Below are positions 51,885-63,890 of a stretch of 64,000 nt of DNA, piece after piece. A program made the translations under genes and the position numbers. The DNA is taken from NCBI GenBank assembly GCA_964036045.1, contig OZ038383.1:7394430-7458429 (forward strand). Direction: 5' to 3'. How positions within the stretch are numbered: position 1 is the first letter of the stretch; every line of letters begins with the position of its first letter. The notes under the pieces are model-generated. The model was not told where the DNA came from and ran no database searches. It saw only the letters and a program-made list of their open reading frames with translations. The stretch comes from Eutreptiella sp. 'Long Island Sound 2002'. Taxonomy: Eukaryota > Euglenozoa > Euglenophyceae > Eutreptiales > Eutreptiaceae.

Positions 51885-54800
51885 GTTGGGATGAAGATGA
51901 ACGGATCACACCGCTATCCTGTTCCTTTAACCTCCGTGCACCTGCTGCCCACAGAAAGGCGCCTAGTGCCGTGTCTGACCATGCTTTTGTTTTGGCGCTG
52001 CATCTGACGAGAACCAGTGCACTCAGCCTGTTTGTCGCATCTATCGTGTGTATGTGTGTTGGGGGGTGCAGCGTTTGTGCCTACGCAAGCCGGCCCGCAA
52101 GTGTGTGTATGCATGCGTGCGTGCTTGGGTGCAGTTGTGAGGCAGCTGGTGGGCACGGGTACTTCAGCAAAGTCCGCGATGATCAATCCCCCTTCGACAC
52201 ACCGCGTTTGCACGCTGCACGATACGTGCCACTGCCCGGCGTGGGGCGTGCGGAAAGGTGAGGATAGGAAGCCCTTCGTGTCAGGGGACGTCATTGCCAC
52301 TGGAAGACGCAGTAATCACACCGCCCTTCCCAGACAGGGCTGTGGTAAAAGGGGGGGAAGGAACACTAGTGGGAGCAGCGAATAGTTGAAACGTTTCGAG
52401 CAGATTGTGCGTGGAACAGCACTCTCCGGCGCCTCTGCTGCTCACATCTGGCCACACTTCTGGGACAAGGGGTTTGAGGTCCCCCTGAACTTCTGACAAA
52501 TATGGCCATAGGGGGAACGTTAGCGCGCCGGGCATCTTTTGTGACCCGTGCCCTACCGGTGGACCTTTGCCGTTGATATGTTGGGCAACATTATATGTAT
52601 TTGCCCCTTGGCCCCCGGGACATCAGCAGATGTTTTGATTTGGGATGGGTATGGACCTTCTCGTACCCGAGGTGATTTCTTTGATTCCGAAGTTGGGGGC
52701 CATGATGGTGCTTATAAGGGCCGGATTCATGTCATTGTGCCATTCATTGGAAGAAAGAATGGCGCTTTGACAGCCCGCCAACAATGTTACAATGACGTGC
52801 ACGGGTGGTATAGGGCACACATTGAGCAGCTGTTTGCTCGGTTGTGGCACGCAAGATGAGGCAGAGGATGAGGCAGAAGTGTGTGTGTTGTGTTGCCAGA
52901 ACGCTCCACCGTCGCAGTTTGTGATGAGTGTCAGGAGCACTATTGTACTGAGTGTATTGACACCCACACTTGTGGGACCAATGTTATGATGCAGCTCTAC
53001 TGTTCGCGATACCTCAATAACGCCTATCGCTTCTACTGGAGATCGATGCGGTTGTGCTATCCTAACCCCCCATTCTCCCAACTTGCTAAGGTGTTGACCA
53101 AGATCGCCCTTAAAGGAGCGAGAGTGGTCCTGTGTACCCCAGTTTGCAACTTTCTTGAGCTGGGGCAGTTTGGGTCACCTAATTCTAAGGGCGTTTCCAA
53201 GGGGTGTGCTTGGGGGCTCTTCGGGGGGAACATAGTCTAAAAGTAGCGCGCCGGGCAAACATTCCCCCATACACAAGTGGGGGCAGTGAAATGAAATTAT
53301 CAGGTCTGTGGGAGAAGGAAGACCTGGAGAATGTGGCCTTGCAGGGTATGGCTGGGCTCTGGCGAAGGGCGGGATTTATGCATTCCAATGACATGCCCTG
53401 GGCAAAACCGGACTGTGAAGCCCAGGACTGCCCCCAGTGGTACCCCCTTCCGGAAGCCCCCTTTTGGGGTTGGCCCATGTGACTGGAGGCTTCAGCTGAG
53501 GAAAGTGCTGCCGCACGAAAATCGGCCACACGCTCGGTTTGGGTGGGTTTGTTGGTGCGTGACTTGGCCACAGTGTACTTCAGGGCATGACTTTTATCCG
53601 TGAAAACCGCTCGCTGCCATGCAAGCGCATATTGGTTTCAAACCAGGGGCTCGAATCCGGCAGTTTTTTTTCCTTGGAGTCCTTTGGAGAGTTCAGGAGA
53701 GTACTCCTGACGCCCACCGACATTGAGCCCCAAGGCCCGAACCTGGGGCGAGGGTAGTAAGCGACGTGTGGTCAGGCCTCGCGACTGACCAGGCCCTTTT
53801 GAGTGGCCCGGGGTATCCGACGGACACTTCAAACGGGTCTGCCCTTCCAACGACCCTACGGCGGAGTTGTGGAAGCCTGACGCCGCCCCAACACCCTCCA
53901 GCGCCCTCGGAACCCGCCGAATCCCGCAGTCGCTCGGCACTGTTTCAGAGATCACGCAGGACTACTGCGACCAACTGCCAACTGGGCGCTACAGCGCCGG
54001 CTGCAGCGCTATCGTGCGTGTGATCCTGAAGGACGGTGCATTTCACGAAGGTTTGTTCCCGATGCCCATAAACCATGTAACGCTCCTTGTGTGACTGAGG
54101 GGCCGTCCGCCCTGCGCGCAGGCGACAGGCAGAATATGTTTGCACAGCACATGGCCAACGGGAGTCGTTTACTTTGGTGGTGCTGAGCATTGGTTTACGG
54201 TCAAGGCGTCCAGTGCTGCAGATGCATCTGCGTTTTGTGCATGAAAATCATGCCCCAAGAACTCGCTTGTGCTACCTGATGCCTCAGTGGTGAAGGGCTC
54301 GCATCTGCGACCACAGCGGGGGGGGGTCGCGACCCTGATCCATACCTTATTGCCGATAGTCTGCCTCCAGCGCACGCTCTCTTCATTGTCCTTGACCTCG
54401 GGTGGTACACTGACGATCCTCGGCGTCGGCTTTGCCGCAACTGCACTTGGTCTCATCAGATGTCGGCTATGGTTCGTCCGAGAATCAAAAGTCCAAAGGA
54501 GCGGCCCTAGAGACTGCGAAGAAGTCTGCAGTGAGCGATGCCATGAAGCGGGCCGTGAGGTATTTCGGAAGAGCATTGGGCCTTTCAAGTATGCGGCGGG
54601 GACTCGGCCAGGGCAGGGGTCTGCCGTCTTTCGGTACAACCGGGGATGCAAGCGTGATATCGTCTCCAACCGCTCCTTGTTGCAGGTTGCTGAACGGAGA
54701 ACCTTCGAAGGGATGCCGCACCCTATTTTTGTTCACCTCTCAGTGCCATCCGCGAGCGCCTGAACCCAACCAAACCATGTCAAATTCTGTGTTGTTGATT

Positions 54801-57800
54801 CTAGATTTGGTTTTTTTGAGTCTCTCACCCGGGGTCCCCTTGTCAAAAGGCGTCAGTGTAAAGACAAGCGCCTGGACAGGGCAGCGCGGGGGCGGCTGTG
54901 TGAGTCATGCCTGAAGAAGGCCCGCTGTTGTATCCAGATGCATGCAATCGACTTGCTGGCACAACTTCCGTTATGCACAAAGTTTGGTTTAAAACAAGAC
55001 GTACTGCTGGTGAGGGGGTATGGGGCTGGACTCTCGGTTGGAATTCTGCTGCTTCTTGCTGAGGGACTTACTCTGTAGTAGGAGGGTTGGGTCCCCTACC
55101 CCGCATTGGTCTGGGGCCAGGGTGAGTCTCTCCTCCGTAGAGAGCGATGAACTCAACAGATCAATGAGCACATGTTGTAAGGTGTCCGGTTTTGGGGGAA
55201 CGTGTCTCAAACAGTGCAATGGGTTGTTGGTGTTCATGTTTGTGGCGTTCACCGTTCATCGGGGGATCATGATACTTTCCCTTGCCCTGCGGTGCCCTGT
55301 GAGCCCTACCGGATATGGGAACATAGATAAACTACTCTGTGTCCACATGTGCATTTCTATTGATGGTCACATTGCATTGTGACATGGGCCCACAAACCGA
55401 GAATCCCAGAACTCAACTGGTTTTTTTTTTGATAGTTGTGGCCACCCGCGCTGATCAAACCACAGTTGTAAAGCATGTTTGAGGTGCTCTTTATGTGTTT
55501 TCCACCCGATTTGGCCACTGGGTGTTCGCCCAGTGAAAACGGCCTTTTTGTTCTCGTCTGTCGCACACAGTCTACGACAAGCCGTACCTTAAGAAAATGA
55601 AGGACGTCAAGTCCAAGCCCACGATGTTCCGCAAGCCTGCCAACCTCAGTGCTGCCTCCTCAAAAGCCCCGGCACCACCAGTGGCTTCCACTGCCTTGAA
55701 GCCCGAAGGCCCCGGCGTTGGCTTGCCGCACGAACCGATGCCAGAGCAAAGAGGGAGGCCTGCAGCTGTGTCCTTGTCAGAAAAGGACCCAAGTGGCCTG
55801 TTGACAGGTCCGAGGGGTATAGCGTCAGTTGTGTCTGCCACGTGCTGCAGTTCCGTGTCAGGGGCCTCCTATTTGACCCTCTTTGAAGATCTGCACATCG
55901 GGTGAAAGGGGTGCCTCACACGGTTGGAGACGCTGAGAGGATGCCTCGCGCCCCGTCGTGCGCCCTTTAGCTGTTGTGGCGTGTTGGCATGTGCATGACC
56001 CACTAATTCGCGTGGTAGCCTGTGTGTCGACTGTTGCCGCGCGTTGTATCCCTCGTGGGATGCACAAAATCTACAAACGGCACAACATTCACGAATGGCG
56101 CGCAATGTTTGTAGTTGTTGTTGCTCTGTTTGTAGGGCAACGGCGCACTCTCGGCCCCTGCCTCCCATCCCCGAAACTGGGTGGTGTACTCTGAAGGGCA
56201 ACAAGGTGCCCCCCCACCCCCCCACATCCTGAGGGCGCAGAGTTCAACAGAATATGTGTTACAAGGGTTTGGGACACGGTGGGCCAGGGTTTGTGGGTGG
56301 TTGGGTTCTTTTTGCCTGTTTCCTGTCACACCTCATGTCTGTCTGGCTGCACCGCTTTGCAGAATTTCCGTGTCGCTGTCCTCCAAGCATTCCTCTGCTC
56401 TTTTGTTTTTGTGCTTCCTCAGTGCGTCCTCCTGTTCTCAGGAACCATGCAAAGTGCTCCGCAGCTTCCGACCTTCGGCAGTTCTGCCCCTTCATCTGTT
56501 GCAAAGTATGTGTTCATTTGTTTCCGCCGTTTGTTTCGTGGTCTGCCGACTGTTGTGCCTGATGTGGCATGGGTCTACCGTTTGGGACGACAATGTGCAA
56601 AGGGTTCTATGCGTCACCAGTTGTGCCGCATGCCGTCGTGCATGGCCTTTTCCCCACATCCCCAATTTCAGGCCGGCTCCCCATAACGCCGGCACGTCGT
56701 CGGGCAGCAGCGAGCCGTCCAACTCTCGCACAATGTTGCCCAAGCCGGACTGCCCCGTGCCGACAAATCCCACTCATATTGCAGCCAGCAGCAGCGCCTC
56801 CGCGGTGGTCGCAGCACCCAAGACTCACGGTTCGTCTGTGTGTTGCCTTTGCGGTAGAGGCAGAGGTACAGTGTGTGGGTGGCCTCTGGGCCTAGCGATC
56901 CCTTAGCTCTTCCTGTTGGCGTATCCCGGGGGCCTCCCTAGTGCCTTCGATAGCGTACCGTATCCTGCACCGACTGGGAATCCTACCTGGGGACGTTGAC
57001 CACCGGGGCACGCGCCTCCATTGCCTTTGCGCTGGACGTCGGGTTGGTAGCAAATTGTCATCTCTCACCGAGCATTACCCGTGGGTTGTGTGACGCATAG
57101 TGACAGATGTTGAGCATTTGTTGAGGCTCTCATTGATGTTCGGTTTGCTGGGCGCCTCTCACTTTGCGCATCATGTGCGGTGATGATTTCTTCTTTCGAC
57201 GACCGAGCGCCTGCGAAGACGCTGAGAGTGGGAACGACATGCACTTTGTTCCACAACACGATGCAGATCGCAGTGCACGAGGTGCGGCGGTCGTGCACGG
57301 GTTGGACAGATCTCAAAAAAGATAGAGATACTCGTTCATGTGCCGTCAGCCAAGATTCAAACTGCCGTCGGTTGATTTTCAACCGCCGTATTTTCACCGA
57401 AGTCTGCCACAAAAAGCCCCAGGCCGTCCTGAGTGGGAAAACAAAACGGATTGTCTCATTCCCAAAGGACAGCGCTGACGATCACAATTCAAACCGACGC
57501 CGGTGGGGCGGTGGCCGCTCTGTTGATGAACGCAGGCGTGCAGGAAGTTGAGGACGGCCCGGGCGCTCGCCGCTCCGCCGTGCGTGCAGCCTCTTACCTC
57601 TCCCAGTCCCTCCCTCGCACAGTGAGTCCCTCCTGACCCCTCTCTCCTCAGCTCCCGCAGGGCCCAACAGTCTGATCAGTGCCCCGCTTGGTCGTACATC
57701 ACCGCCGCCGCCGCTAGGCAGCAACTCCACCTCCACACTGCTCCCCGGTACCTCCCCACCAACAAAACTTGCGGCACCCACAACAGGTCTGCCTGTGACT

Positions 57801-59075
57801 CACTCCGGACCTCCATTCGCACTCTCCACCAAGCCATTGCTTTGTGGGGAACCCCCCCTCCCCACCCGTGTGTGTGTGTGTGTGTGTATGTTGTAAGTAC
57901 ACCTACCACACCCCACACTGTACTGCTCTCGGCTTCAGCCTACATAGAGGTCACGACGGTCAGAGTACAGCCCACGTCCAACCCAGTGCCCTGGACAACA
58001 ACTCAACAACTGGGGTTTAAAACTGGGCCCTCCCCTCATGACCCCTGCTCTCCACCACCTCTCCTACCTTCCTTGCATCTTTGCAGGCGTCCTCAGCAAC
58101 GCCAGGCCGTGGTGCCAATCATGGGGCGGGGAACTCTTGTCTGTCGCAGCGTGGCTGCAAGTTTCACGGTTGTCAGGGTTCTCAGAACGAAAAGTGGCAA
58201 GGGCAGCACATGCAGCCATCGTCCGCAGCCTTTCCACCAGTCCCCATGACCATCACAAAACGGTCCAGTACATGTATTTCATAGCACCACATATGCCGAT
58301 CCCAAAGTGCTGCGCTATCCACATGAAAGCTTTGGTGGCTGAAAAAACATGCACACTGGCGCGGAGAAGCCTACAGTAGCTGGGTCATCCACCCCTCCCT
58401 GTCACCAGACGGCACAACAGGGTCTTGGAACCATGATGCTCCCCTCCTGCACCATGTACAGCAACACACCCGCCCTTAGGGTCATGTCTGTTACCTCCCC
58501 CCCTGCCCTGAAAATAAACCGGTTGTGTGTGTGTGAGCAGGCAGTTACGCTTGTCTCCAAGAACTCGAAGCAACATGTAAACGGCGCTGTGGTTACAAGT
58601 GAATCATCTTCCCTCTCTCCCTGTCTTTGCGAGTTTGGTGCCCAGGGGAGTGGCTTGACATGAATCAACCCCAGGGGATAGACGAACTTCCGACCTGCTC
58701 CCCATGCTCCCCATCCTCAGTACAGAAAGGCGCCTAGCCACATGACTTTCCCTATTTTGATGGCCTGATGAGGTGTTTTGAAGCCAGAGCCTTTTGACTG
58801 CTTGCCTGTGCTCGTCCACATTGGTCGTCGGTTCGTTGGTTTCTCTCACAAAGTGTGTGTGTGTTGTGACTTCGTGGTCTGTTGTACAGTGCAGAACTGA
58901 ATACGGGAATAGGTGAGGGCACAAGCACATGCTGCGTCGCGCTGAACCCACTGTCCAGAACTGCATTTGCTCATTCTCTACCAACAGACCGAAAGACGTC
59001 TAGGACAGCTCTGCTATTCCTGAGGAGTTTTCTTTCACCGCTTTTCTTGCTCTGTTCTTGTTTGCGGTTCTCGTT

Positions 59076-59108
<33 letters not shown>

Positions 59109-61488
59109 GGGGTGGTGGCTGGGTGGGTGGGCTTGGGCCTCTCGGGAACCCCAAAGACCCCCTTCCCCCGCAGGGTCACTAAGCACTGGCTTGCTCTCCA
59201 ACCCCTGTTCCCTCAGCGTTTGGGTTGCGATCATCCTCCGCAGTACGTCCGTGTCGCGTCACCCGCACCCCCCAGCGCCCTGTGTTGCAGTTCCCACACG
59301 ACGGATGGAGTCCCGCAGAGGAACGCCTGAGTGCGGAGGCTGAAGAGGGGACCCTGCGCGAGCAGCAGCAGCCCTTCTGTGCAGAGGGACCACCGCCCCC
59401 CTCTCACCAGCCAAAGCACGTTTCCCCACCATCTGAGGACAAACCGTGTGGACGACCCCCCCCCCCCCAACCCCGCGCAAATGCACGCACCCGGGAGTAC
59501 CGACTGGCACGCTGACTTAGGCCTTTGCCCCCCCCCCCTGCGCCCTCCCGGAGCAATCCCTTGAGGTCCAAGAATCTGGGGACTTTCCCACTCTCCCACC
59601 ACGCAATGAAAATGGGAAATTTGTGCTGCCTTAACACACCCCGTAATGCGTCCGGCCTCCAAACACCAACGCCCTGCCCTTGATTCAAGTTCCCTGGGAA
59701 ACAGCCTTTGAAGGCACAACTGAGCAGGTGTGGGCCCCGTGGACAGGCGGCCATGACACCCCTGCGAAGTGACTCCACATTCCATGCGGAACCTGGAGTT
59801 GGTCCGACGTACCCATGTCTCTGCTCGCACACGTATTGCTGCCCATCAGAATGCGTTCTGACTGTGTGCCTACTCCACGCTTGATTGCCCGGCGGCACCC
59901 TTGGTGCATTGTGTGAATGCCCGGTGCACTGGAGGGTGGGGTCTCCCCCCTTAGAGACCCCTTCACTGGGTGGCGGAGGCACCCTCGGTCATATGGCCCA
60001 GCTGCGGCATCTGTTGTGCCTCCCGTATCTCCTGTCGATCGGACTCTTATCGCGCCGTCCACGGTATTGTACCCGGGCCTTCTTTCACCAGCCCCACTAC
60101 GGCCCGCCTCGCCTTAACTTAGCGTCCTTGGTCCGGGTATGCGACCCCCCCCCCCCTCGTGCCCCGTGACACATTTCCCGGATCATTTGTTGCCATGGGA
60201 ATGACTGAGTGTGAAGCATCGCCGGCGCCGGCGTAGGAGGGACGCCCAGGGGGCAGAAGCAGCATTTGTGAGTAGAGGGACCACTGTCCCACTCTCACTT
60301 CCCGAAACACACTTTTTGACAGTGGATTTGGCCAAGAAATGTACACAATGTCCTTCTGGACACTCAAATCAGTGTTGACACCCGGAAGTACCCACCGGCA
60401 CATTTACTCAGCCTTGATGCCCCCCCGGCACATCTGATATGTGGCGGGATGTGTTTGGGGGATGTGTGGGGGTGCGTAGCGATCAGCTACCGTACACTGT
60501 CTGTGGCTTGTGCATGTATTGTTGGCCACAAGGAGACGCGGCCTGCTACTTGTAGCCGGTGTCCACATGTGAGCTTGCCGCGGTGCCCCGCTTGTTGGGG
60601 AGGCAGTGCGCAGTAGTACATCGCACCTCAGCACAGCAGTGCACAGCAGTGCACCACATTTTGCTCTCAACATTGACCGGTTTCCCCATCAAGTGCTGGC
60701 GGCATCCAATGATGGTGTTCATGGGTACGGGTGGGGCGGCAACACCGTGGCCTGGAATCGACCAGGTCTTTTTGATGTACCGTTCACTGTCAGTTTCACG
60801 GGCAGCGCAGTACGGCGGTTCAGCCCAGCACTCACCAGAGAAAGCCCCAGCAGCACGCAGCAGTAAGTGTACCGCTAGAAGCTCCTGTCTGGACGGTGTC
60901 TGCCCCTTGTCCCCTTGTTGTGAGCCAAAGTGCGTAAAGGCCAGAGTGCGGGGGAGAGGGGGGGGGCGTTGTGGGGGTTTGTGTGCGTGTATGTGTTGGG
61001 GGGGGTGGAGCCGAGGATGCCCCCCCCCCCATTGAGCACGGTAATGCATGGTGTCTTTATCCGACACTGATTGCTGATGTCTGACTGACAGCTACTGACT
61101 GTGATTGTCTGACTGCTGTAGTCAGACATGATGTTCTGTTTTCTGTTTCAGACACAGTGTGTGTCTTGAGGTTCAACCAGGTTTGGCATAGAGAATAAAG
61201 ATGCACTTATGCCCGACTGTGGAGTGCATTACCTCTGGTTTGCATTTGTCTGTTTTTTAATTAGGTCACCCCCCCCCCCCATTGAGCACCCCCTGCTCGC
61301 ATTTCTGTGCCACGTCCCCGTCCCCGTCATGTGGCATGGAGGCCCCCTCTCTCCTCTGCATGCCATCCATCGCAGGGCACGTGCGTCACGGCAGTACGTT
61401 GCTCGCTGTCAAACCGGAGGCGCCCGAGACCGGACGGCCCTGCGCCGATCAACCGCTCGCCAAACGCCCGCGCATGGATGCGCAATGA
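51216..61488 (+). CDS. RAD52: RAD52-type DNA strand-annealing protein, nine-exon model
   Basis: RAD52 anneals single strands and mediates homologous recombination in the nucleus (family knowledge). Exons: 51216-51342 ([14 protein letters not shown]), 51598-51687 ([18 protein letters not shown]), 53949-54050 ([18 protein letters not shown]), 54460-54588 (DVGYGSS..., [12 protein letters not shown]), 55571-55807 ([10 protein letters not shown]), 56442-56505, 56672-56829, 57661-57786 and 61376-61488. All introns are GT...AG and phases agree throughout (mostly phase 1), giving 381 residues without a stop. Exons 1-5 cover the conserved N-terminal ring domain; the K-R-x-x-R motif used for DNA binding is kept. 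Exons 6-8 are Ser/Pro-rich, and the end [10 protein letters not shown] resembles the basic nuclear signal that ends RAD52 proteins. Exons 6-9 are weaker; extra exons may lie at about 58087-58280 or 59217-59430, and exon 8 could end at 57867. Intron 2 carries a transposon. Confidence 0.85.
51798..51882. repeat. Two (TG)n microsatellites in RAD52 intron 2
   Basis: (TG)n at 51798-51822 and 51852-51882, separated by 29 bp. Further TG runs in later introns lie at about 57869-57887 and 59078-59108. Confidence 0.95.
52540..52859 (+). pseudogene. DDE_4/HARBI1-type transposase, C-terminal part
   Basis: The frame reads [20 protein letters not shown] (family: D..G.I......PGS..D), then [15 protein letters not shown] with the second catalytic Asp (family gDsGY), then [20 protein letters not shown] (family Lt..q..fN......R..vE) with the catalytic Glu in AHIEQLF. 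It stops at TGA 52857-52859. The N-terminal helix-turn-helix and part of the catalytic core are absent. Confidence 0.75.
52855..53240 (+). pseudogene. B-box-like zinc finger and downstream segment of copy B
   Basis: An acidic stretch (QDEAEDEAE) leads into CVLCCQ in one frame; after a shift the reading continues [19 protein letters not shown] and then [19 protein letters not shown] to a stop at 53238-53240. Cys/His order C-x2-C, C-x2-C-x4-C-x2-C-x4-H-x-C is B-box-like and parallels 5890-6000. Confidence 0.6.
61171..61275 (+). repeat. Dispersed repeat R2, copy 2
   Basis: Matches 40850-40952 in order (TTCAACCAG, GGCATAGAGAATAAAG, ATGCACTTATGCC, TGTGGAGTGCATTACCTC). It lies in the last RAD52 intron. 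Confidence 0.85.
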
Positions 61489-61489
61489 C

Positions 61490-62029
61490 GTGCTTCGACC
61501 TTTGAGGACGCCGGTGGCCAGTCTGGTCCTCGACTTCTTTGAGGGTGGCCCAAGACTCACGCCGTCTGCGCTCCACAGGGCGTGTGCTGCTTGTCACTCC
61601 GTGTGCGGTGGTGATGCGACTGCGCGTTTGTGGGGGGGGGCTGCTGAGCTGCAGTATGCACCGGATTGCCAGTGGGGCCCGGGAACGAGCTGGCGCCGCG
61701 GTGGCTACGACGCAGGAGCGCTTCGCAGATATCTTGAAGACGACCTCGGCGCCGTGGTGCCGCTGAAGTCGGATTGCTGGCACACGCAGATCAACAATGG
61801 TGGACAACCCCCTTCGGCATCGGTCAACCTTGATTCCGGACTGCTGACCACAAAAGGGCTGACCTTGGGCCTCCTCCTACGCATGCCCCTCGTCACCACC
61901 GGTTTTTCCTTTTTCTCTGGGGTGGGGGGATGGGGGCCAGGACTGCCACGAGCCTCCGGCAGGTCAGGCCTCATCAGATACGGCCGGGTCCTACCGAGTC
62001 CGCCACGGGGCGCTGCTTGTTCCGACTGA
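61490..62029 (+). other. GC-rich coding-like segment after RAD52
   Basis: One plus frame stays open through this stretch, with a protein-like run DAGALRRYLEDDLGAVVPLK followed by SDCWHTQINNGGQPP (about 61705-61820). It overlaps the RAD52 last exon in another frame, so it would be part of a separate gene starting nearby or an exon of a later gene. No family recognised; opposite-strand frames are also open because of high GC. Confidence 0.3.
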
Positions 62030-62451
62030 GTTTCGGTTTTCACAGCAGCGGATATAACTGCGTGGCAGAGGGACGGAGTGGCACAGGGCGCGGGGCTGAT
62101 TCGTATCGAAACTCCGTTCCCCTGCCGGACACTTGTGGCGTGTCTGTCTGGCCCAGCCAGTTCCCCCAACCTGCTGCGGTCCTGGGGGTAGCGACTGGAT
62201 TTGGGGCGGGCTGCGTGGGGCTGCGCCACGCCCGGTCACACATCGGACGTGGGCTGGAACGGGGGCCGGGCTGGTAGGGGGCATGCGTTACTACGGCCCA
62301 CCAGCAGCGCCAGCGATGGGTCATCCAAAAGGCGTGGTGGGCAGTGCTCGCGGTTGCCCCCGTGGCCGGGACGGGCCGCCAGGCCCGCCGCTTGCCCCCC
62401 CTCTTCTTCGAAAGGTGGTGCCCCCTCCCCGACGACAATGAGGCGATTCGA

Positions 62452-62594
62452 GGCCGCTGAAGGCGCCAGATCGCGAAGAAACGTACGAGGCACTGGTGTG
62501 GCATTGTAATGGGGTGTCTCAGGCCCTGCAATCAAGTGATGCGACCGCGGCCTTTGACTGCGACGCACCCGATCGTAGGGATTGCCGGTAACAG
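62452..62594 (+). other. Possible terminal exon of an unknown gene
   Basis: A short frame reads PLKAPDREETYEALVWHCNG then VSQALQSSDATAAFDCDAPD and ends at TAA (62592-62594). Codon pattern is coding-like. It may belong with 61490-62029. Confidence 0.3.
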
Positions 62595-62817
62595 TAGCCC
62601 CCCCCCCCCCCCTCCCCCGCCGAATCCCCCCTCTTTTTCTAACCTCAACAACACATGCGCCTTCCAAAGATCAGCGCAATGCGGCGATGGTCTCGGCACA
62701 CTATATTGACCCCCCTTCCCCAGGTTTTGACAGATAGTTGAGGGTAGCGCTCCTCCCTCCTGGCTCTTCCGCCCTCCTTCCACTGACCGCCCTGCGCTCG
62801 CTTCCAAGGGGGAGCCT

Positions 62818-63345
62818 TAAGCGCAGTGCGCGTGCAGTGCGCGCGCAGTGCAACTATTTGGGCGTCTGGCCGTACTAGAGACCCATACTTTGAGATACTA
62901 GGGGCCCCTAGGGGCATCATGGTGACCCCTAGCGGAGGTTTTGACTTCTGATTTTGTCCCCCTTTGTCATGTTGTGCACACAAGTTGCATATTCTCCCTC
63001 TAGCCCCTCTTTGCTACTTATGCTTTGATTTGGAAGGAGAACATCTTGATTTCAATCGATCTGGTGTTTGGTTGCCCTGCTTATCTACCTTGTGACTATC
63101 ATTTTGCATCAGGGAAAATCATCAAGGTTTTCTTTATCAAAAACAAGGAACATCCACAGCATTGGGGAAACCAGAAACCTTGTGCATGATGTGTGTTATG
63201 TGAAGAGAAGGTAGTTTGCAACTTTCTTGAGCTGGGGCAGTTTGGGTCATCACCTAATTCTAAGGGCTTTTCCAAGGGGTGTGCTTGGGGGCTCTTTGGG
63301 GGGAACATAGTCTGAAAGTAGCGCGCAGTGCGCGTGCAGTGCAAA
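62818..63345 (+). mobile_element. Short element copy C with GCGC-rich direct ends
   Basis: Left edge AGCGCAGTGCGCGTGCAGTGC (62820-62840) and right edge AGCGCGCAGTGCGCGTGCAG (63320-63339) form a direct repeat. The left arm shares GACCCATACTTTGAGATACT with 48205-48300. The right arm 63205-63318 (CAACTTTCTTGAGCTGGGGC, AAGGGGTGTGCTTGGGGGCT, GGGGGAACATAGTCT) shares sequence with the right arm of copy B at 53146-53240. No transposase is inside, so it is non-autonomous. Confidence 0.65.
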
Positions 63346-63807
63346 GATTCCCCCCAAGAGGCCGATTTGCTTCCTCTGCAGTCTCATCTATCCATCGCCG
63401 GCGCCAACTGCTGCCCCCCCCCCCCCCTTCTTTCTCCGTAGCCGACACTTGGTTCGCCTCAGGCTGTTGCTGGTCCCCCTGGTCCCCACCCCTTTGAACG
63501 GCACAGAAGTATGCGCCCCCCCCCCCCCCCGGGGCGGGGGGTCGCAGCACAACAGGGCCCTGACGACCACCCCGTGCCTCACTATACGACCGCTTTCCAA
63601 ATGGAGCATCAGCCAGTCCTCTGCTGCGGTACTGCTGCTCTTGGGCTGCTCTCCGGGATGGTGGGCGAAGGTTGATTGCCTCTGAACCTCCGGTTGCTGC
63701 GGGGTGCGGGACTGACAGAGCAGCGTTGTGGTACACTGGACCAGAACACGGCGCCCATCCACAGGCTCACGTCCACTCGATGACCGATCATTACACAGGA
63801 GCGTGGT
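63346..63807. other. Unassigned GC-rich DNA
   Basis: C tracts at 63413-63427 and 63519-63531. Frames on both strands, none with a motif. Confidence 0.35.
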
Positions 63808-63890
63808 GGGGTGAGGGGTGAGGGGTGAGGGGTGAGGGGTGAGGGGTGAGGGGTGAGGGGTGAGGGGTGAGGGTAAAGGTAAAGGTAAAG
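63808..63890. repeat. (GGGGTGA)n microsatellite then (AAAGGT)n
   Basis: Eight to nine copies of the 7-bp unit GGGGTGA followed by GGTAAA repeated three times. It does not match TTAGGG or TTTAGGG telomere repeats. Confidence 0.95.

Larger units (their letters stand above)
52515..53260 (+). mobile_element. PIF/Harbinger-like transposon copy B in RAD52 intron 2
   Basis: Edges are GGAACGTTAGCGCGCCGGGC (52515-52533) and AGTAGCGCGCCGGGCAAAC (53242-53260); TAGCGCGCCGGGCA is a direct repeat at both ends. Inside are a DDE transposase fragment, a B-box-like finger and a tail (53146-53240) shared with copy C at 63205-63318. Same orientation as RAD52. It lacks the N-terminal half expected of a full transposase, so it is likely inactive. 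Confidence 0.65.

Noticed and set aside
53630-53672. tRNA gene (GGCTCGAATCC followed by a T run)
   Set aside because: The would-be T-arm does not pair and no A box or acceptor stem is present.
63808-63870. Telomere-like repeat
   Set aside because: Unit GGGGTGA is not a known telomere motif and lies beside (AAAGGT)n, so it is treated as a microsatellite.
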